DNA of 64,000 nt from Nitrosomonas sp. Its GTDB lineage: Bacteria > Pseudomonadota > Gammaproteobacteria > Burkholderiales > Nitrosomonadaceae. The position numbers were made by a program, and so were the translations under genes. Where the stretch lies: assembly GCA_031316255.1 (NCBI GenBank), contig JALDQW010000001.1, forward strand, positions 1,488,001-1,552,000, given 5' to 3'. This document shows, in pieces, positions 28,983-39,260 of this stretch (its first letter is position 1; each line of letters opens with the position of its first letter). The notes beneath the pieces are model-generated. The model saw only the letters and a program-made list of their open reading frames with translations, did not search any database and had not been told where the DNA came from.

Positions 28983-29375
28983 TTGGAAACTTTGGTTTGG
29001 TCTATTCATGTAATATTAGCGGTGGTATTAATCGTGCTAGTATTACTGCAACATGGTAAAGGTGCTGATATGGGTGCTGCCTTTGGCAGCGGATCGGCAG
29101 GAAGTTTATTTGGTGCAAGTGGTTCAGCGACTTTTTTAAGTAGAACAACAGGAATAGTTGCTGCAATTTTTTTTGTGACCAGCATGAGTTTGACTTATCT
29201 TTCGATGAATCAATCAGAAGATCTGGGCGTGATGAGTTTGATGGGTGAAATTGAAGAAAATCAAGATGCCACACCGTCAGAACAACTCAATCTAGAATCA
29301 GATGCTGAGGAAGTGGTTGCCCCGAGCATTTCCGAAAGTGAAGGTGCATCGAAAGCAAACCAGATACCGGATTAG
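28983..29375 (+). CDS. secG: Protein translocase subunit SecG
   Basis: A 130-residue inner-membrane partner of SecYE. Two membrane helices lie at about residues 5-22 and 53-72. The loop between them carries the family pattern LVLLQHGKGADMGAAFGSGSA. The acidic C-terminal tail, about 55 residues, is longer than the hydrophobic core needs and probably disordered. The TTG start at 28983 has GGAG at 28972-28975. It follows tpiA by 18 bases. Confidence 0.94.
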   Translation: METLVWSIHVILAVVLIVLVLLQHGKGADMGAAFGSGSAGSLFGASGSATFLSRTTGIVAAIFFVTSMSLTYLSMNQSEDLGVMSLMGEIEENQDATPSEQLNLESDAEEVVAPSISESEGASKANQIPD

Positions 29376-29423
29376 GAATGTATAAAGGGTATTTTAATAC
29401 CTTGACGTAAATATAGTCGAGCC

Positions 29424-29508
29424 GCCGACGTGGTGGAATTGGTAGACACGCCGTCTTGAGGGGGCGGTGGCGAAAGCTGTGCGAGTTCGAGTCTCGCCGT
29501 CGGCACCA
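29424..29508 (+). tRNA. tRNA-Leu (anticodon GAG)
   Basis: The acceptor stem GCCGACG (29424-29430) pairs perfectly with CGTCGGC before A and the encoded CCA (29506-29508). The D-arm reads TGGTGGAATTGGTAGACAC. The anticodon stem CCGTC/GGCGG encloses the loop TTGAGGG with anticodon GAG. A long variable arm (tggcgaaagctgt) marks it as class II. The T-arm has GAGTTCGAGTCTC. Its place between secG and nuoA is conserved in betaproteobacteria. Confidence 0.97.
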
Positions 29509-29588
29509 AGTGAATGGTTGGTATCTTCATATCGTCTCTTTTTAAATAAACATCTTCAGACTGTCAATTTATACAGTAAAATATAGCT

Positions 29589-29945
29589 ATGCTTGAAAAT
29601 TATTTTCCGATTTTATTATTCCTGATTATAGGGTTTGTAGTTGGCGCCGGTTGCATGATCGGCGGGTGGATGATGGCGCCCAATCGTCCAGATAAAGAAA
29701 AGTTATCTGCGTACGAATGCGGTTTTGAAGCGTTTGAAGATGCGCGGATGAAATTCGATGTGCGCTATTATCTTGTTGCGATATTGTTTATTTTATTTGA
29801 CTTGGAAATCGCGTTTCTATTTCCCTGGGCGATCGTGCTTGACGAAATAGGATTATTTGGTTTTGTCGCAATGATGGTGTTTCTTGGCATACTAGTGGTG
29901 GGTTTCGTGTACGAATGGGTGCGTGGCGCATTGGAGTGGGATTAA
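29589..29945 (+). CDS. nuoA: NADH-quinone oxidoreductase subunit A
   Basis: A 118-residue membrane subunit of complex I with three helices. The conserved loop [20 protein letters not shown] (about residues 43-62) includes the Cys that lies near the quinone channel. [14 protein letters not shown] follows, as in the family. It is the first of 14 nuo genes in the canonical order A to N. In an ammonia oxidiser complex I is expected to work mainly in reverse, using proton motive force to make NADH. Confidence 0.96.
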   Translation: MLENYFPILLFLIIGFVVGAGCMIGGWMMAPNRPDKEKLSAYECGFEAFEDARMKFDVRYYLVAILFILFDLEIAFLFPWAIVLDEIGLFGFVAMMVFLGILVVGFVYEWVRGALEWD

Positions 29946-29949
29946 GGTT

Positions 29950-30426
29950 ATGAGTATTGAAGGCGCCTTGGAAAAAGGCTTTATAACAACAAACCTGGAT
30001 TCGGTAATTAATTGGGGACGGACCGGGTCGATGTGGCCGATGACATTTGGCTTGGCCTGCTGTGCCGTGGAAATGATGCAAACAGGTGCCTCGCGTTACG
30101 ATCTTGATCGTTTCGGTATTGTGTTTCGGCCAAGTCCGAGGCAGTCAGATGTGATGATAGTTGCGGGTACGTTGTGCAATAAAATGGCCCCTGCGCTTAG
30201 AAAAGTATACGATCAGATGGCTGAACCGCGCTGGGTAATCTCTATGGGTTCATGTGCAAATGGTGGTGGTTATTACCATTATTCATACTCTGTGGTGCGC
30301 GGGTGTGACCGCATTGTACCGGTTGATATTTATGTTCCGGGATGCCCGCCAACTGCTGAGGCGTTGCTCTATGGCATTATACAGTTGCAAAACAAGATTC
30401 ACCGTACCAACACGATTGCGCGGTAG
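29950..30426 (+). CDS. nuoB: NADH-quinone oxidoreductase subunit B
   Basis: The 158-residue subunit holds the terminal 4Fe-4S cluster N2 that reduces quinone. Its ligands are the adjacent Cys pair of [10 protein letters not shown], the Cys of MGSCANGGG and the Cys of [12 protein letters not shown] start at ATG 29950 ([10 protein letters not shown]), which has TAAGG immediately upstream and lies four bases after nuoA; an in-frame start inside nuoA would be unnatural. Confidence 0.96.
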   Translation: MSIEGALEKGFITTNLDSVINWGRTGSMWPMTFGLACCAVEMMQTGASRYDLDRFGIVFRPSPRQSDVMIVAGTLCNKMAPALRKVYDQMAEPRWVISMGSCANGGGYYHYSYSVVRGCDRIVPVDIYVPGCPPTAEALLYGIIQLQNKIHRTNTIAR

Positions 30427-30434
30427 GTAGGGGC

Positions 30435-31058
30435 ATGAATACAGATCAACAACAAGTATTGGTTGAAGCGCTGACAAATATTCTGGCTGATCGTCTGGTG
30501 AGCAAGCATCAATTGTTTGATGAACTGACAATTGTGGTTCATGCCAAAGATGTCTGTTCGGTGAGCGAAATCTTGCGAGATCATAAAGATTTAAGTTTCG
30601 ATACACTGATAGATTTGTGTGGTGTCGATTACTCGACCTATGGGGATAATTCGAATGCGTTGGGTCAATCGGATGGCAGGCGGTTTGCAGTCGTTTATCA
30701 TTTGCTTTCAGTGAACCTCAATCAGCGACTGAGAATGAAAGTATTTGCGGAAGATAATGAATTTCCGGTAGTTGATTCTGTAATGGATATCTGGCCGGTT
30801 GCAAACTGGTTTGAGCGTGAAGCCTTCGATCTTTACGGAGTTGTTTTTGCTGGACATTCGGATTTAAGAAGAATACTTACTGACTATGGATTTGTGGGTA
30901 ATCCGTTTCGTAAGGATTTTCCGATATCAGGATACGTTGAAATGCGCTACGATGAAGAACAAAAACGAGTCATTTATCAGCCGGTCAGCATAGAGCCACG
31001 TGAAATAACGCCGCATGTTATTCGTGAGAAAAACTATGGCGATAGTCATACGGAATAG
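30435..31058 (+). CDS. nuoC: NADH-quinone oxidoreductase subunit C
   Basis: A 207-residue 30-kDa-type subunit of the complex I connecting arm. The signature segment is [44 protein letters not shown]; the stretch from about residue 119 to 160 matches the family throughout. It is separate from nuoD, unlike the fused NuoCD of enterobacteria. It lies eight bases after nuoB. Confidence 0.95.
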   Translation: MNTDQQQVLVEALTNILADRLVSKHQLFDELTIVVHAKDVCSVSEILRDHKDLSFDTLIDLCGVDYSTYGDNSNALGQSDGRRFAVVYHLLSVNLNQRLRMKVFAEDNEFPVVDSVMDIWPVANWFEREAFDLYGVVFAGHSDLRRILTDYGFVGNPFRKDFPISGYVEMRYDEEQKRVIYQPVSIEPREITPHVIREKNYGDSHTE

Positions 31059-31102
31059 CGTTGTGCTTGAATGATAAAAATTTGAATATCTAAAAACAAG
31101 AA

Positions 31103-32356
31103 ATGGCAGAAATAAGAAATTACACCATGAATTTTGGACCTCAGCATCCAGCTGCGCATGGAGTGCTGCGATTGGTGTTGGAATTGGATGGGGAGGTGGT
31201 GCGGCGCGCCGATCCGCATATCGGATTATTGCATCGCGCAACCGAGAAACTCGCAGAAAACAAAACCTATCTGCAATCCGTTCCCTACATGGACCGGTTG
31301 GACTACGTTTCAATGATGGTCAATGAACATGCTTATGTGATGGCTATCGAGAAACTGCTGGAGGTAGATGTCCCAATCAGGGCGCAATATATTCGCGTCA
31401 TGTTTGACGAGATCACGCGGATCTTGAATCATTTGCTGTGGATTGGTGCGCATGCACTGGATGTTGGAGCAATGACCATGTTTCTCTATGCGTTTCGTGA
31501 AAGAGAAGACCTTATGGATTGCTATGAGGCAGTATCCGGAGCGAGATTGCATGCTGCTTATTACAGGCCGGGTGGGGTGTATCGCGATTTACCTGACACC
31601 ATGCCGCAATATCAATCTTCAAAAATACACAATGAGAAACAAACAAAAATAAGAAATCAAGCCAGAGAAGGTTCGCTACTGGATTTCATTGAGGATTTTA
31701 CCGAACGTTTTCCGGCTTACGTCGATGAATACGAGACCTTGTTGACAGATAATCGTATCTGGAAGCAGCGGCTTGTTGATGTCGGTGTGGTGTCACCTGA
31801 GCGCGCCAAAGCGCTTGGTTTTACCGGACCGATGTTGCGGGGATCGGGGGTGGAGTGGGATTTGCGAAAAAAACAACCTTATGAGGTTTATGACCGGGTG
31901 GATTTTGACATTCCGGTTGGTGTCAATGGCGACTGCTATGACCGCTATTTGGTGCGTATGGAAGAATTCCGTCAGTCCAATCGTATTATCAAACAGTGTG
32001 TTGATTGGTTACGCAAGAATCCGGGGCCGGTAATTACTGATAATCACAAGATTGCGCCGCCGTCGCGTGTGGATATGAAACAGAATATGGAAGAAATGAT
32101 ACATCATTTCAAATTGTTCTCAGAAGGTTTTCACGTGCCGACAGGAGAGGCCTATGTTGGTGTTGAACACCCTAAAGGAGAGTTCGGTATCTATTTGGTA
32201 TCAAATGGTGCGAACAAGCCTTATCGCCTGAAAATCCGTGCGCCTGGTTTTGCGCATCTGGCGGCAATGGATGAGATGTCGCGCGGGCATATGATCGCTG
32301 ATGTGGTGGCAATCATCGGCACACAAGATATAGTATTTGGTGAAATAGATAGATAA
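31103..32356 (+). CDS. nuoD: NADH-quinone oxidoreductase subunit D
   Basis: A 417-residue 49-kDa subunit that, with NuoB, forms the quinone-binding site. The N-terminal motif [22 protein letters not shown] is diagnostic and includes the His residues of the quinone pocket. [16 protein letters not shown] and the C-terminal DIVFGEIDR are also as expected. The start ATG 31103 gives [13 protein letters not shown], the usual N-terminus in betaproteobacteria. Confidence 0.97.
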   Translation: MAEIRNYTMNFGPQHPAAHGVLRLVLELDGEVVRRADPHIGLLHRATEKLAENKTYLQSVPYMDRLDYVSMMVNEHAYVMAIEKLLEVDVPIRAQYIRVMFDEITRILNHLLWIGAHALDVGAMTMFLYAFREREDLMDCYEAVSGARLHAAYYRPGGVYRDLPDTMPQYQSSKIHNEKQTKIRNQAREGSLLDFIEDFTERFPAYVDEYETLLTDNRIWKQRLVDVGVVSPERAKALGFTGPMLRGSGVEWDLRKKQPYEVYDRVDFDIPVGVNGDCYDRYLVRMEEFRQSNRIIKQCVDWLRKNPGPVITDNHKIAPPSRVDMKQNMEEMIHHFKLFSEGFHVPTGEAYVGVEHPKGEFGIYLVSNGANKPYRLKIRAPGFAHLAAMDEMSRGHMIADVVAIIGTQDIVFGEIDR

Positions 32357-32361
32357 TTGAG

Positions 32362-32838
32362 ATGTTAAGCGCTGAATCCTTAGAAAAAATAGACCGCGAA
32401 ATAGCGAAATATCCTGCTGACAAAAAGCAATCCGCAGTGATGTCGGCTTTGGCAATTGCTCAGAATGAAAAAGGATGGTTGGCAAATGAAACAATGGATT
32501 TTGTTGCAGACTACCTGGGTATGCCGCCCATAGCGGTATATGAAGTTGCTACATTCTACAATATGTACGACCTTGAACCGGTCGGTCAGTACAAAATAAC
32601 AGTCTGTACGAATTTGCCCTGTGCATTATCCGGGGGAAATCAAGCGGCTGACCACCTTAAACAAAAATTGGGAATAGGATTTAATCAAACAACACCTGAT
32701 GGGAAGTTTACGTTGAAGGAAGGCGAGTGTATGGGTGCTTGCGGAGATGCGCCGGTAATGCTGGTTAACAACAGGCGCATGTGCAGTTTCATGTCCAACG
32801 AAAAAATAGATGAAATGTTGGAGGAATTAAAAAAATGA
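32362..32838 (+). CDS. nuoE: NADH-quinone oxidoreductase subunit E
   Basis: The 158-residue subunit carries the 2Fe-2S cluster N1a of the NADH-binding arm. Cluster ligands are in VCTNLPCAL (near residue 84) and [11 protein letters not shown] (near residue 127). An N-terminal helical bundle precedes the thioredoxin-like domain. Its stop overlaps the nuoF ATG by four bases, a coupled pair. Confidence 0.96.
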   Translation: MLSAESLEKIDREIAKYPADKKQSAVMSALAIAQNEKGWLANETMDFVADYLGMPPIAVYEVATFYNMYDLEPVGQYKITVCTNLPCALSGGNQAADHLKQKLGIGFNQTTPDGKFTLKEGECMGACGDAPVMLVNNRRMCSFMSNEKIDEMLEELKK

Positions 32839-34112
32839 AACAGTATCCACTTACATTGCTCAATGGCGTAGATCCGTCAGATCCCGACAATTGGCGTCTG
32901 AGCAGCTATTTAAGACGCGAGGGTTACGCAGCTCTTAGAAGAATTCTGTCTAATAAGATTCCGCCGGAAGAAATTATCGAAGAGGTCAAAAAATCGGCGC
33001 TGCGTGGGCGAGGTGGTGCGGGATTTCCGACCGGCTTAAAATGGAGTTTTATGCCCAAGGATTATCAGGGCGATAAATATATCGTTTGTAATTCTGATGA
33101 AGGAGAACCCGGTACTTTTAAAGACCGTGATATTTTGCACTATAACCCGCATCTTTTGATCGAAGGTATGATCATAGCCGCATATGCAATGGGTGCAAAA
33201 GCGGGCTATAATTACATCCATGGTGAAATATGGGCGACCTATGAGCGCATGGAAGAAGCGGTTGAGGAAGCGCGAGCAGCTGGCTATCTTGGAAATAGTA
33301 TACTGGGATCATCTTTCAGTTTTCAACTTTATAATCACCATGGGTATGGCGCGTATATTTGTGGTGAAGAGACGGCGCTGCTTGAATCCATAGAAGGTAA
33401 AAAGGGGCAGCCACGCTTTAAACCGCCTTTTCCGGCAAATTATGGTCTTTATGGAAAACCAACAACCATAAACAATACAGAAACATTTGCGTCGGTTCCC
33501 TGGATTATTCGTAATGGAGGCGAGCAATATCTGAAATTGGGCAAGCCCAATAATGGCGGCACCAAGATTTTCTCTGTTTCCGGTCATGTCAATAAACCGG
33601 GCAATTACGAAATTCCGCTCGGGACACCATTTGCCGAGCTGCTTGAGCTTGCCGGTGGCATGCGTGGTGGCCGCAAGCTGAAAGGTTGTATACCTGGTGG
33701 TTCATCAATGCCTGTGTTGCCAGGCGATATCATGATGGCAACAGATATGGATTATGATTCCATCGCAAAGGCCGGCTCCATGCTGGGATCAGGCGCAGTT
33801 ATCATTATGGATGAAACAACTTGCATGGTTAGAGCGCTTGAACGTTTATCCTATTTTTATTTTGAGGAATCCTGCGGTCAATGTACGCCGTGTCGGGAAG
33901 GAACAGGATGGCTTTACCGGATCGTCCATCGTATTGAGCATGGAAAAGGGCGTCAGGAAGATCTCGATTTACTGGATGATATCGCAGATAATATTCAGGG
34001 AAGAACGATTTGTGCGTTAGGTGATGCTGCTGCGATGCCGGTACGCGCCATGATTCAGCATTTTAGAGATGAATTTGCCTATCATATTGAACATAAGAAA
34101 TGCATGGTGTAA
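32835..34112 (+). CDS. nuoF: NADH-quinone oxidoreductase subunit F
   Basis: A 425-residue flavoprotein that binds NADH and FMN and carries the 4Fe-4S cluster N3. The glycine-rich nucleotide segments are [19 protein letters not shown] (near residue 55) and the [18 protein letters not shown] loop. [18 protein letters not shown] follows. Cluster ligands are [10 protein letters not shown] near residue 354 and a later Cys in [10 protein letters not shown]. The length is normal. Confidence 0.97.
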   Translation: MKQYPLTLLNGVDPSDPDNWRLSSYLRREGYAALRRILSNKIPPEEIIEEVKKSALRGRGGAGFPTGLKWSFMPKDYQGDKYIVCNSDEGEPGTFKDRDILHYNPHLLIEGMIIAAYAMGAKAGYNYIHGEIWATYERMEEAVEEARAAGYLGNSILGSSFSFQLYNHHGYGAYICGEETALLESIEGKKGQPRFKPPFPANYGLYGKPTTINNTETFASVPWIIRNGGEQYLKLGKPNNGGTKIFSVSGHVNKPGNYEIPLGTPFAELLELAGGMRGGRKLKGCIPGGSSMPVLPGDIMMATDMDYDSIAKAGSMLGSGAVIIMDETTCMVRALERLSYFYFEESCGQCTPCREGTGWLYRIVHRIEHGKGRQEDLDLLDDIADNIQGRTICALGDAAAMPVRAMIQHFRDEFAYHIEHKKCMV

Positions 34113-34202
34113 ATGTTTAGGCGACACGCTCAGTTAATTTATAAGTAGATAAGTGAACACTTTTTCTATTTTAGAAACTTTTAATAACAAGAATTTTAGC
34201 CG

Positions 34203-36602
34203 ATGGTCAATATTGAAATCGACGGGAAACAAGTATCTGTACCTAAAGGAAGTACCATCATGGATGGTGCCAAGGAGGTCGGAGTCTATATTCCGCATTT
34301 TTGCTATCACAAAAAATTATCCATAGCGGCGAATTGTCGTATGTGCCTGGTGCAGGTGGAAAAAGCACCAAAGCCATTGCCGGCATGTGCAACGCCAGTT
34401 ATGGATGGTATGAAAGTATATACCCATTCGAAACAGGCCGTGACGGCACAAAAAGGCGTCATGGAATTCTTATTGATCAACCATCCATTGGATTGTCCTA
34501 TTTGCGACCAAGGTGGTGAGTGTCAATTACAAGATCTGGCGGTTGGTTATGGTGCAAGTGGCTCGCGTTATCAGGAAGCAAAACGTGTCGTCGCCAATAA
34601 AAATCTTGGTCCTTTAATTTCCACCGATATGACGCGTTGCATACACTGTACGCGTTGTGTCCGTTTTGGTCAGGAAATTGCAGGTATTATGGAACTCGGC
34701 ATGGCCGGGCGTGGCGAACATTCAGAAATACTGTCTTTTGTCGGTAAAACCATAGATTCTGAATTGTCGGGTAATGTGATAGATCTTTGCCCGGTCGGCG
34801 CATTGGTGAGCAAGCCGTTCCGTTATTCCGCGCGAACCTGGGAGCTGTCCCGCAGAAAATCAATTAGCCCGCATTGTGGTTTAGGATCTAATTTAATCGT
34901 TCAGGTTAAACATGACCGGGTGATGCGAGTACTTCCACGAGATAACGAAGCAATCAATGAGTGCTGGTTGTCAGATAAAGATCGTTTTTCCTACGAAGGA
35001 TTGAATTCAGAAGACCGTTTAACGCAGCCGATGATCAAGCAAGATGGTCAGTGGAAGGAATGTGGATGGCAAGAGGCTTTGGAATTTACGGCGAATAAGC
35101 TCATCGAAATCAAAGAAAATTTTGGCGCTCAAGCGCTGGGCGCGCTAGGTTCTGCACATAGCACGACAGAAGAATTGTATCTGCTGCAAAAATTGATGCG
35201 TGGACTGGGAAGCGGAAATATCGATCATCGCCTGCGTCAATCCGATTTTAGTGCAGATAAACAATTACGTGGCATACCTTGGCTAGGAACCAGTATTGCG
35301 GCAATTTCGGAATTGAAATCAATTCTGATTGTGGGCAGCACTTTACGTAAAGACCATCCGTTAATCGCGCAGCGAATCAGACAGGCTGTGAAGACAGGTG
35401 CACAACTGAATATTGTAAATCCTGTCGATGATGATTTATTGACAAGGATTAGTAACAAAGCCATTGTAGCTCCGGAAACGATTGCAAGAACGTTAGCAGA
35501 AATTCTAAAAGCAGCGATAGAAATCAAGGACGTCGGGCAACCGGAAGCACTGGGCGGATTATTAGCATCGATACAGGTCGGCGAAAATGCGAGCGCAATT
35601 GCTGCCAGCTTGATAGACAATGCGCCTGCGGCAGTCTATTTGGGAAATATCGCGCGGCACCATCCAGATTATACGAAAATTCATGTGCTATCAAGTGCAA
35701 TTGCGGAGATTACCGGAGCAAGCTTTGGTATTCTGGGAGAAGCGGCCAATAGTGTTGGCGCTTATATGGCAGGCGCCGTGCCGGATATGACGGGCATTTC
35801 TGCGACAGTTAGCTTATTTCAACATGCGCCGACTGGCTTAAATGCCGTACAAATGTTGCAAGGTGCTATGGATAATAAATGCCGCGGACTCATTTTGATG
35901 AATGTTGAGCCGGAATGCGATACCTATAATGCACAGCAGTCGTTGAAAACCGTAGCATCATCCGATTTTGTAGTATCGCTGAGTGCATATCAGGGTCGTG
36001 CGCAGGAATATGCTGATGTATTGCTACCCATTGCTCCATTTACTGAGACATCGGGAACATTTGTCAATACCGAAGGGCGTGTTCAGAGTTTTAATGGCGT
36101 TGTTGCGCCACTGGGAGAAGCCAGGCCTGCATGGAAAGTACTGCGAGTCATGGCTAATTTACTGAATTTGGATAATTTCAACTACGAAACCTCCGAACAG
36201 ATTCGTGATGAAATTTTCTCGGAAGGCACCGAACTCGGTAAATATCTGAGTAATAACCTAAGAAGTTCGGTATTTAGTCTGGAAACGAATAGTGAAAACG
36301 CGATATACCGTATCGGAGAAGTGCCCATTTATATGGCTGATCCAATTGTTCGGCGAGCCCAGTCTTTGCAGGAAACTCGGGATGCAGTCTCGATTGCTGC
36401 GTGGATGACTTCTGAATTAATGGAAAAAATAGGTGTCACCACTGGGGATCAAGTCAGCATCAAACAGGGCGATGAGGTTGCAATACTGCAAGTTGTCTGT
36501 GATGACAAATTACCTGCTAATTGTGTACGAATTCCCTGCGCACATTCCAAAACTTCCAAACTGGGCGCACTCTTCGGGGAAATATTGGTAGAAAAATTGT
36601 AA
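34203..36602 (+). CDS. nuoG: NADH-quinone oxidoreductase subunit G
   Basis: A 799-residue iron-sulfur subunit. The N-terminal ferredoxin-like domain holds the 2Fe-2S ligands (FCYHKKLSIAANCRMCLVQV). The His/Cys cluster is HPLDCPICDQGGECQLQD near residue 97. A further 4Fe-4S site is TRCIHCTRCVRFGQEIAG near residue 143. The remainder is a molybdopterin-oxidoreductase-like domain that is not catalytic. A 90-base gap separates it from nuoF, larger than elsewhere in the operon. The ATG at 34203 has no clear ribosome binding site. Confidence 0.96.
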   Translation: MVNIEIDGKQVSVPKGSTIMDGAKEVGVYIPHFCYHKKLSIAANCRMCLVQVEKAPKPLPACATPVMDGMKVYTHSKQAVTAQKGVMEFLLINHPLDCPICDQGGECQLQDLAVGYGASGSRYQEAKRVVANKNLGPLISTDMTRCIHCTRCVRFGQEIAGIMELGMAGRGEHSEILSFVGKTIDSELSGNVIDLCPVGALVSKPFRYSARTWELSRRKSISPHCGLGSNLIVQVKHDRVMRVLPRDNEAINECWLSDKDRFSYEGLNSEDRLTQPMIKQDGQWKECGWQEALEFTANKLIEIKENFGAQALGALGSAHSTTEELYLLQKLMRGLGSGNIDHRLRQSDFSADKQLRGIPWLGTSIAAISELKSILIVGSTLRKDHPLIAQRIRQAVKTGAQLNIVNPVDDDLLTRISNKAIVAPETIARTLAEILKAAIEIKDVGQPEALGGLLASIQVGENASAIAASLIDNAPAAVYLGNIARHHPDYTKIHVLSSAIAEITGASFGILGEAANSVGAYMAGAVPDMTGISATVSLFQHAPTGLNAVQMLQGAMDNKCRGLILMNVEPECDTYNAQQSLKTVASSDFVVSLSAYQGRAQEYADVLLPIAPFTETSGTFVNTEGRVQSFNGVVAPLGEARPAWKVLRVMANLLNLDNFNYETSEQIRDEIFSEGTELGKYLSNNLRSSVFSLETNSENAIYRIGEVPIYMADPIVRRAQSLQETRDAVSIAAWMTSELMEKIGVTTGDQVSIKQGDEVAILQVVCDDKLPANCVRIPCAHSKTSKLGALFGEILVEKL

Positions 36603-36623
36603 TGCTAAGGATTGAGATTTTTG

Positions 36624-37721
36624 ATGGAATCTATACAACAACTGTTTGAACAGTTTTTTGGAACGGAATGGGGTTCCATGTTGTTTTCGCTTGCGACAAA
36701 TGTGACATTTATTTTTGCCATTGTCGTTCCATTGCTGCTTGGCGTAGCCTATTTGACTTTTGCCGAGCGTAAGATCATAGCTTATATGCAAATACGCGTG
36801 GGTCCCAATCGCGTTACTTTCTTTGGGATACCCTGGTTACGCGGATGGGGGCAGCCGATAGCTGATGCCGTGAAGGCGTTAATGAAAGAAATTGTTATTC
36901 CGACAGGTGCAAACAAGTTTCTGTTTATATTGGCGCCGATCTTGACCATAATGCCCGCTCTGGCAGCATGGGCAGTAGTGCCGTTTTCTGCTGAACTGGT
37001 ATTGGCTGATATTAATGCAGGTTTGCTTTATATATTGGCAATGACATCAATGGGTATTTACGGTGTGATCATCGCGGGCTGGGCGTCTAATTCAAAATAT
37101 GCTTTTTTAGGTGCGATGCGTTCAGCAGCGCAGGTAGTTTCCTACGAACTTGCGATGGGCTTTGCGCTGGTGTGTGTGCTCATGATGTCGCAAAGTCTGA
37201 ACCTGGGCGATATCGTTAATGGTCAGCAAGGTGGCAGTATGCTGCACTGGTATTTGATTCCATTGTTTCCCATGTTTCTGGTTTATTTTATATCCGGTGT
37301 GGCGGAGACAAACCGGGCGCCATTTGATGTGGCTGAGGGTGAATCGGAAATTGTTGCGGGTTTTCACGTCGATTATTCGGGAATGGCGTTTACGGTATTT
37401 TTTCTGGCTGAATATGCCAACATGATACTGGTTGCAACATTAACTGCACTGATGTTTCTTGGCGGGTGGTTGCCACCTCTGGATATTGCGCCACTCAATA
37501 TGATTCCAGGTTTTATCTGGTTATTGTTAAAAATAGCATTCTTGTTATTCTTTTTTCTTTGGTTCCGTGCGACATTCCCAAGATATCGCTATGACCAGAT
37601 TATGAGACTGGGTTGGAAAGTATTCATTCCAATAACGCTGGTTTGGATAGTTGTACTGGGACTGATTATGCAGCTGCCAGAATCTGTTCGGAATGATTTT
37701 CCATTCAATCTTTGGTTCTAA
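36624..37721 (+). CDS. nuoH: NADH-quinone oxidoreductase subunit H
   Basis: A 365-residue membrane subunit that forms the quinone entry and links the arms of complex I. Typical segments are [20 protein letters not shown] near residue 50, [20 protein letters not shown] near residue 230 and the C-terminal [19 protein letters not shown] prefer ATG 36624 ([10 protein letters not shown]) to the in-frame TTG at 36612, because TAAGG at 36606-36610 is too close to the latter. About eight membrane helices are visible. Confidence 0.95.
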   Translation: MESIQQLFEQFFGTEWGSMLFSLATNVTFIFAIVVPLLLGVAYLTFAERKIIAYMQIRVGPNRVTFFGIPWLRGWGQPIADAVKALMKEIVIPTGANKFLFILAPILTIMPALAAWAVVPFSAELVLADINAGLLYILAMTSMGIYGVIIAGWASNSKYAFLGAMRSAAQVVSYELAMGFALVCVLMMSQSLNLGDIVNGQQGGSMLHWYLIPLFPMFLVYFISGVAETNRAPFDVAEGESEIVAGFHVDYSGMAFTVFFLAEYANMILVATLTALMFLGGWLPPLDIAPLNMIPGFIWLLLKIAFLLFFFLWFRATFPRYRYDQIMRLGWKVFIPITLVWIVVLGLIMQLPESVRNDFPFNLWF

Positions 37722-37735
37722 AAAGAGAACGTATT

Positions 37736-38224
37736 ATGAATCGAATCAAAAAGTTTTTTAGCACTTTTCTGTTGCTGGAATTATGGAAGGGAATGATGGT
37801 TACTGGGCGATATCTGTTTAAGCCCAAAATAACCGTACATTATCCTGAAGAAAAAACACCTCAGTCGCCACGTTTTCGCGGGCTGCATGCGCTGAGACGT
37901 TATCCGAACGGAGAAGAGCGTTGTATTGCATGCAAGCTCTGTGAAGCGGTGTGTCCGGCTATGGCAATTACCATTGATTCAGAACAGCGCGAGGATGGTA
38001 CAAGAAGAACAACACGATATGATATCGATCTCGCTAAATGTATATTCTGTGGATTTTGTGAAGAATCCTGCCCTGTCGACTCGATTGTTGAAACACGTAT
38101 CCTTGAATATCACGGTGAAAAACGTGGCGATTTAATTTACACCAAAGAGATGCTGCTTGCCATTGGAGATCGTTATGAGGAACAGATTGCCAAGGATAGA
38201 GAAGCGGATGCGCCTTATCGATGA
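37736..38224 (+). CDS. nuoI: NADH-quinone oxidoreductase subunit I
   Basis: A 162-residue ferredoxin-like subunit with two 4Fe-4S clusters, N6a and N6b. The ligand motifs are [12 protein letters not shown] near residue 63 and [12 protein letters not shown] near residue 102. The N-terminal amphipathic helix contacts the membrane. The start is ATG 37736, 14 bases after nuoH; an in-frame upstream opening overlaps nuoH and is not used. Confidence 0.96.
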   Translation: MNRIKKFFSTFLLLELWKGMMVTGRYLFKPKITVHYPEEKTPQSPRFRGLHALRRYPNGEERCIACKLCEAVCPAMAITIDSEQREDGTRRTTRYDIDLAKCIFCGFCEESCPVDSIVETRILEYHGEKRGDLIYTKEMLLAIGDRYEEQIAKDREADAPYR

Positions 38225-38243
38225 TACACGCTGGTAAATACGA

Positions 38244-38852
38244 ATGAATTTTCAGGACATCATTTTTTATTTTTTTTCTGCAGTGCTTATCGCTTCGGCG
38301 CTAGGCGTGATAACTGTACGCAACCCGGTTTATTCCGCTTTGCTGTTGGTTCTGGCTTTTGTAACCTGTGCGGGACTATGGTTATTACTGGAAGCTGAGT
38401 TTCTTGCCATCACACTGGTTCTGGTTTATGTCGGGGCAGTCATGGTGCTTTTTTTATTCGTCGTAATGATGCTGGATATTAATCTGGATAAGTTGCGCGA
38501 AGGTTTCTGGAAGTGGTTTCCCTTGGGGGGAGTGGTTGCGCTGGTAATGGTTGTTGAAATTGCGATGATCATGTTTGGCAATCACTTTAGCTTGGCAGAA
38601 ATGCCGGCACCGGAACCCAAAGCCGCTGATTACAGTAATACCAAAGAATTAGGTCGGGTGCTTTATACAGAGTATGTTTATGCATTCGAGCTGGCGGCGG
38701 TTTTGCTGCTGGTGGCAATGGTTGCAGCAATTGCGCTGACATTGCGTCAACGGGAAGATAAAAAATCGCTTGATATTGCGAAACAAGTCAGCGTTAAAAA
38801 ACAAGACCGCTTACGTATAGTTTCAATGCCTGCAGATAAAAAGAATTCGTAA
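38244..38852 (+). CDS. nuoJ: NADH-quinone oxidoreductase subunit J
   Basis: A 202-residue, five-helix membrane subunit. The helix with EAEFLAITLVLVYVGAVMVL (about residues 50-69) is the family hallmark, containing the pi-bulge region seen in complex I structures. The C-terminal 30 residues are basic and cytosolic. It lies between nuoI and nuoK with short gaps. Confidence 0.94.
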   Translation: MNFQDIIFYFFSAVLIASALGVITVRNPVYSALLLVLAFVTCAGLWLLLEAEFLAITLVLVYVGAVMVLFLFVVMMLDINLDKLREGFWKWFPLGGVVALVMVVEIAMIMFGNHFSLAEMPAPEPKAADYSNTKELGRVLYTEYVYAFELAAVLLLVAMVAAIALTLRQREDKKSLDIAKQVSVKKQDRLRIVSMPADKKNS

Positions 38853-38898
38853 ATCTGCGCGATTGTTATAACAATTTGAATTTAAAAGAGGTAGTTAC

Positions 38899-39204
38899 TT
38901 GGTATCGTTATCTCATTATCTGGTGCTTGGGGCAATTTTATTTGCAATAGGTATTGTAGGCATTTTTCTCAACAGAAAAAATGTCATTATCATACTGATG
39001 TCAATTGAGTTGATGCTACTGGCTGTGAATATGAATTTTGTTGCATTTTCACATTATCTGCAGGATATATCCGGACAGGTATTTGTATTTTTTATCCTAA
39101 CCGTTGCTGCGGCAGAAGCAGCAATCGGTTTGGCAATACTGGTCGTGTTATTCCGGAATTTGCGTACGATTAATGTAGATGATCTGGACAAATTGAAAGG
39201 CTAG
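38899..39204 (+). CDS. nuoK: NADH-quinone oxidoreductase subunit K
   Basis: A 101-residue three-helix subunit. Conserved acidic residues of the proton path are the Glu in [17 protein letters not shown] and the Glu in [14 protein letters not shown]. The TTG start at 38899 ([15 protein letters not shown]) has AGAGG at 38887-38891 and matches the usual betaproteobacterial N-terminus. Confidence 0.95.
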   Translation: MVSLSHYLVLGAILFAIGIVGIFLNRKNVIIILMSIELMLLAVNMNFVAFSHYLQDISGQVFVFFILTVAAAEAAIGLAILVVLFRNLRTINVDDLDKLKG

Positions 39205-39260
39205 AACAATTTCTATTTGAATAAGAAAATTATAACTGACATTTAAATAAGTAGATTGAG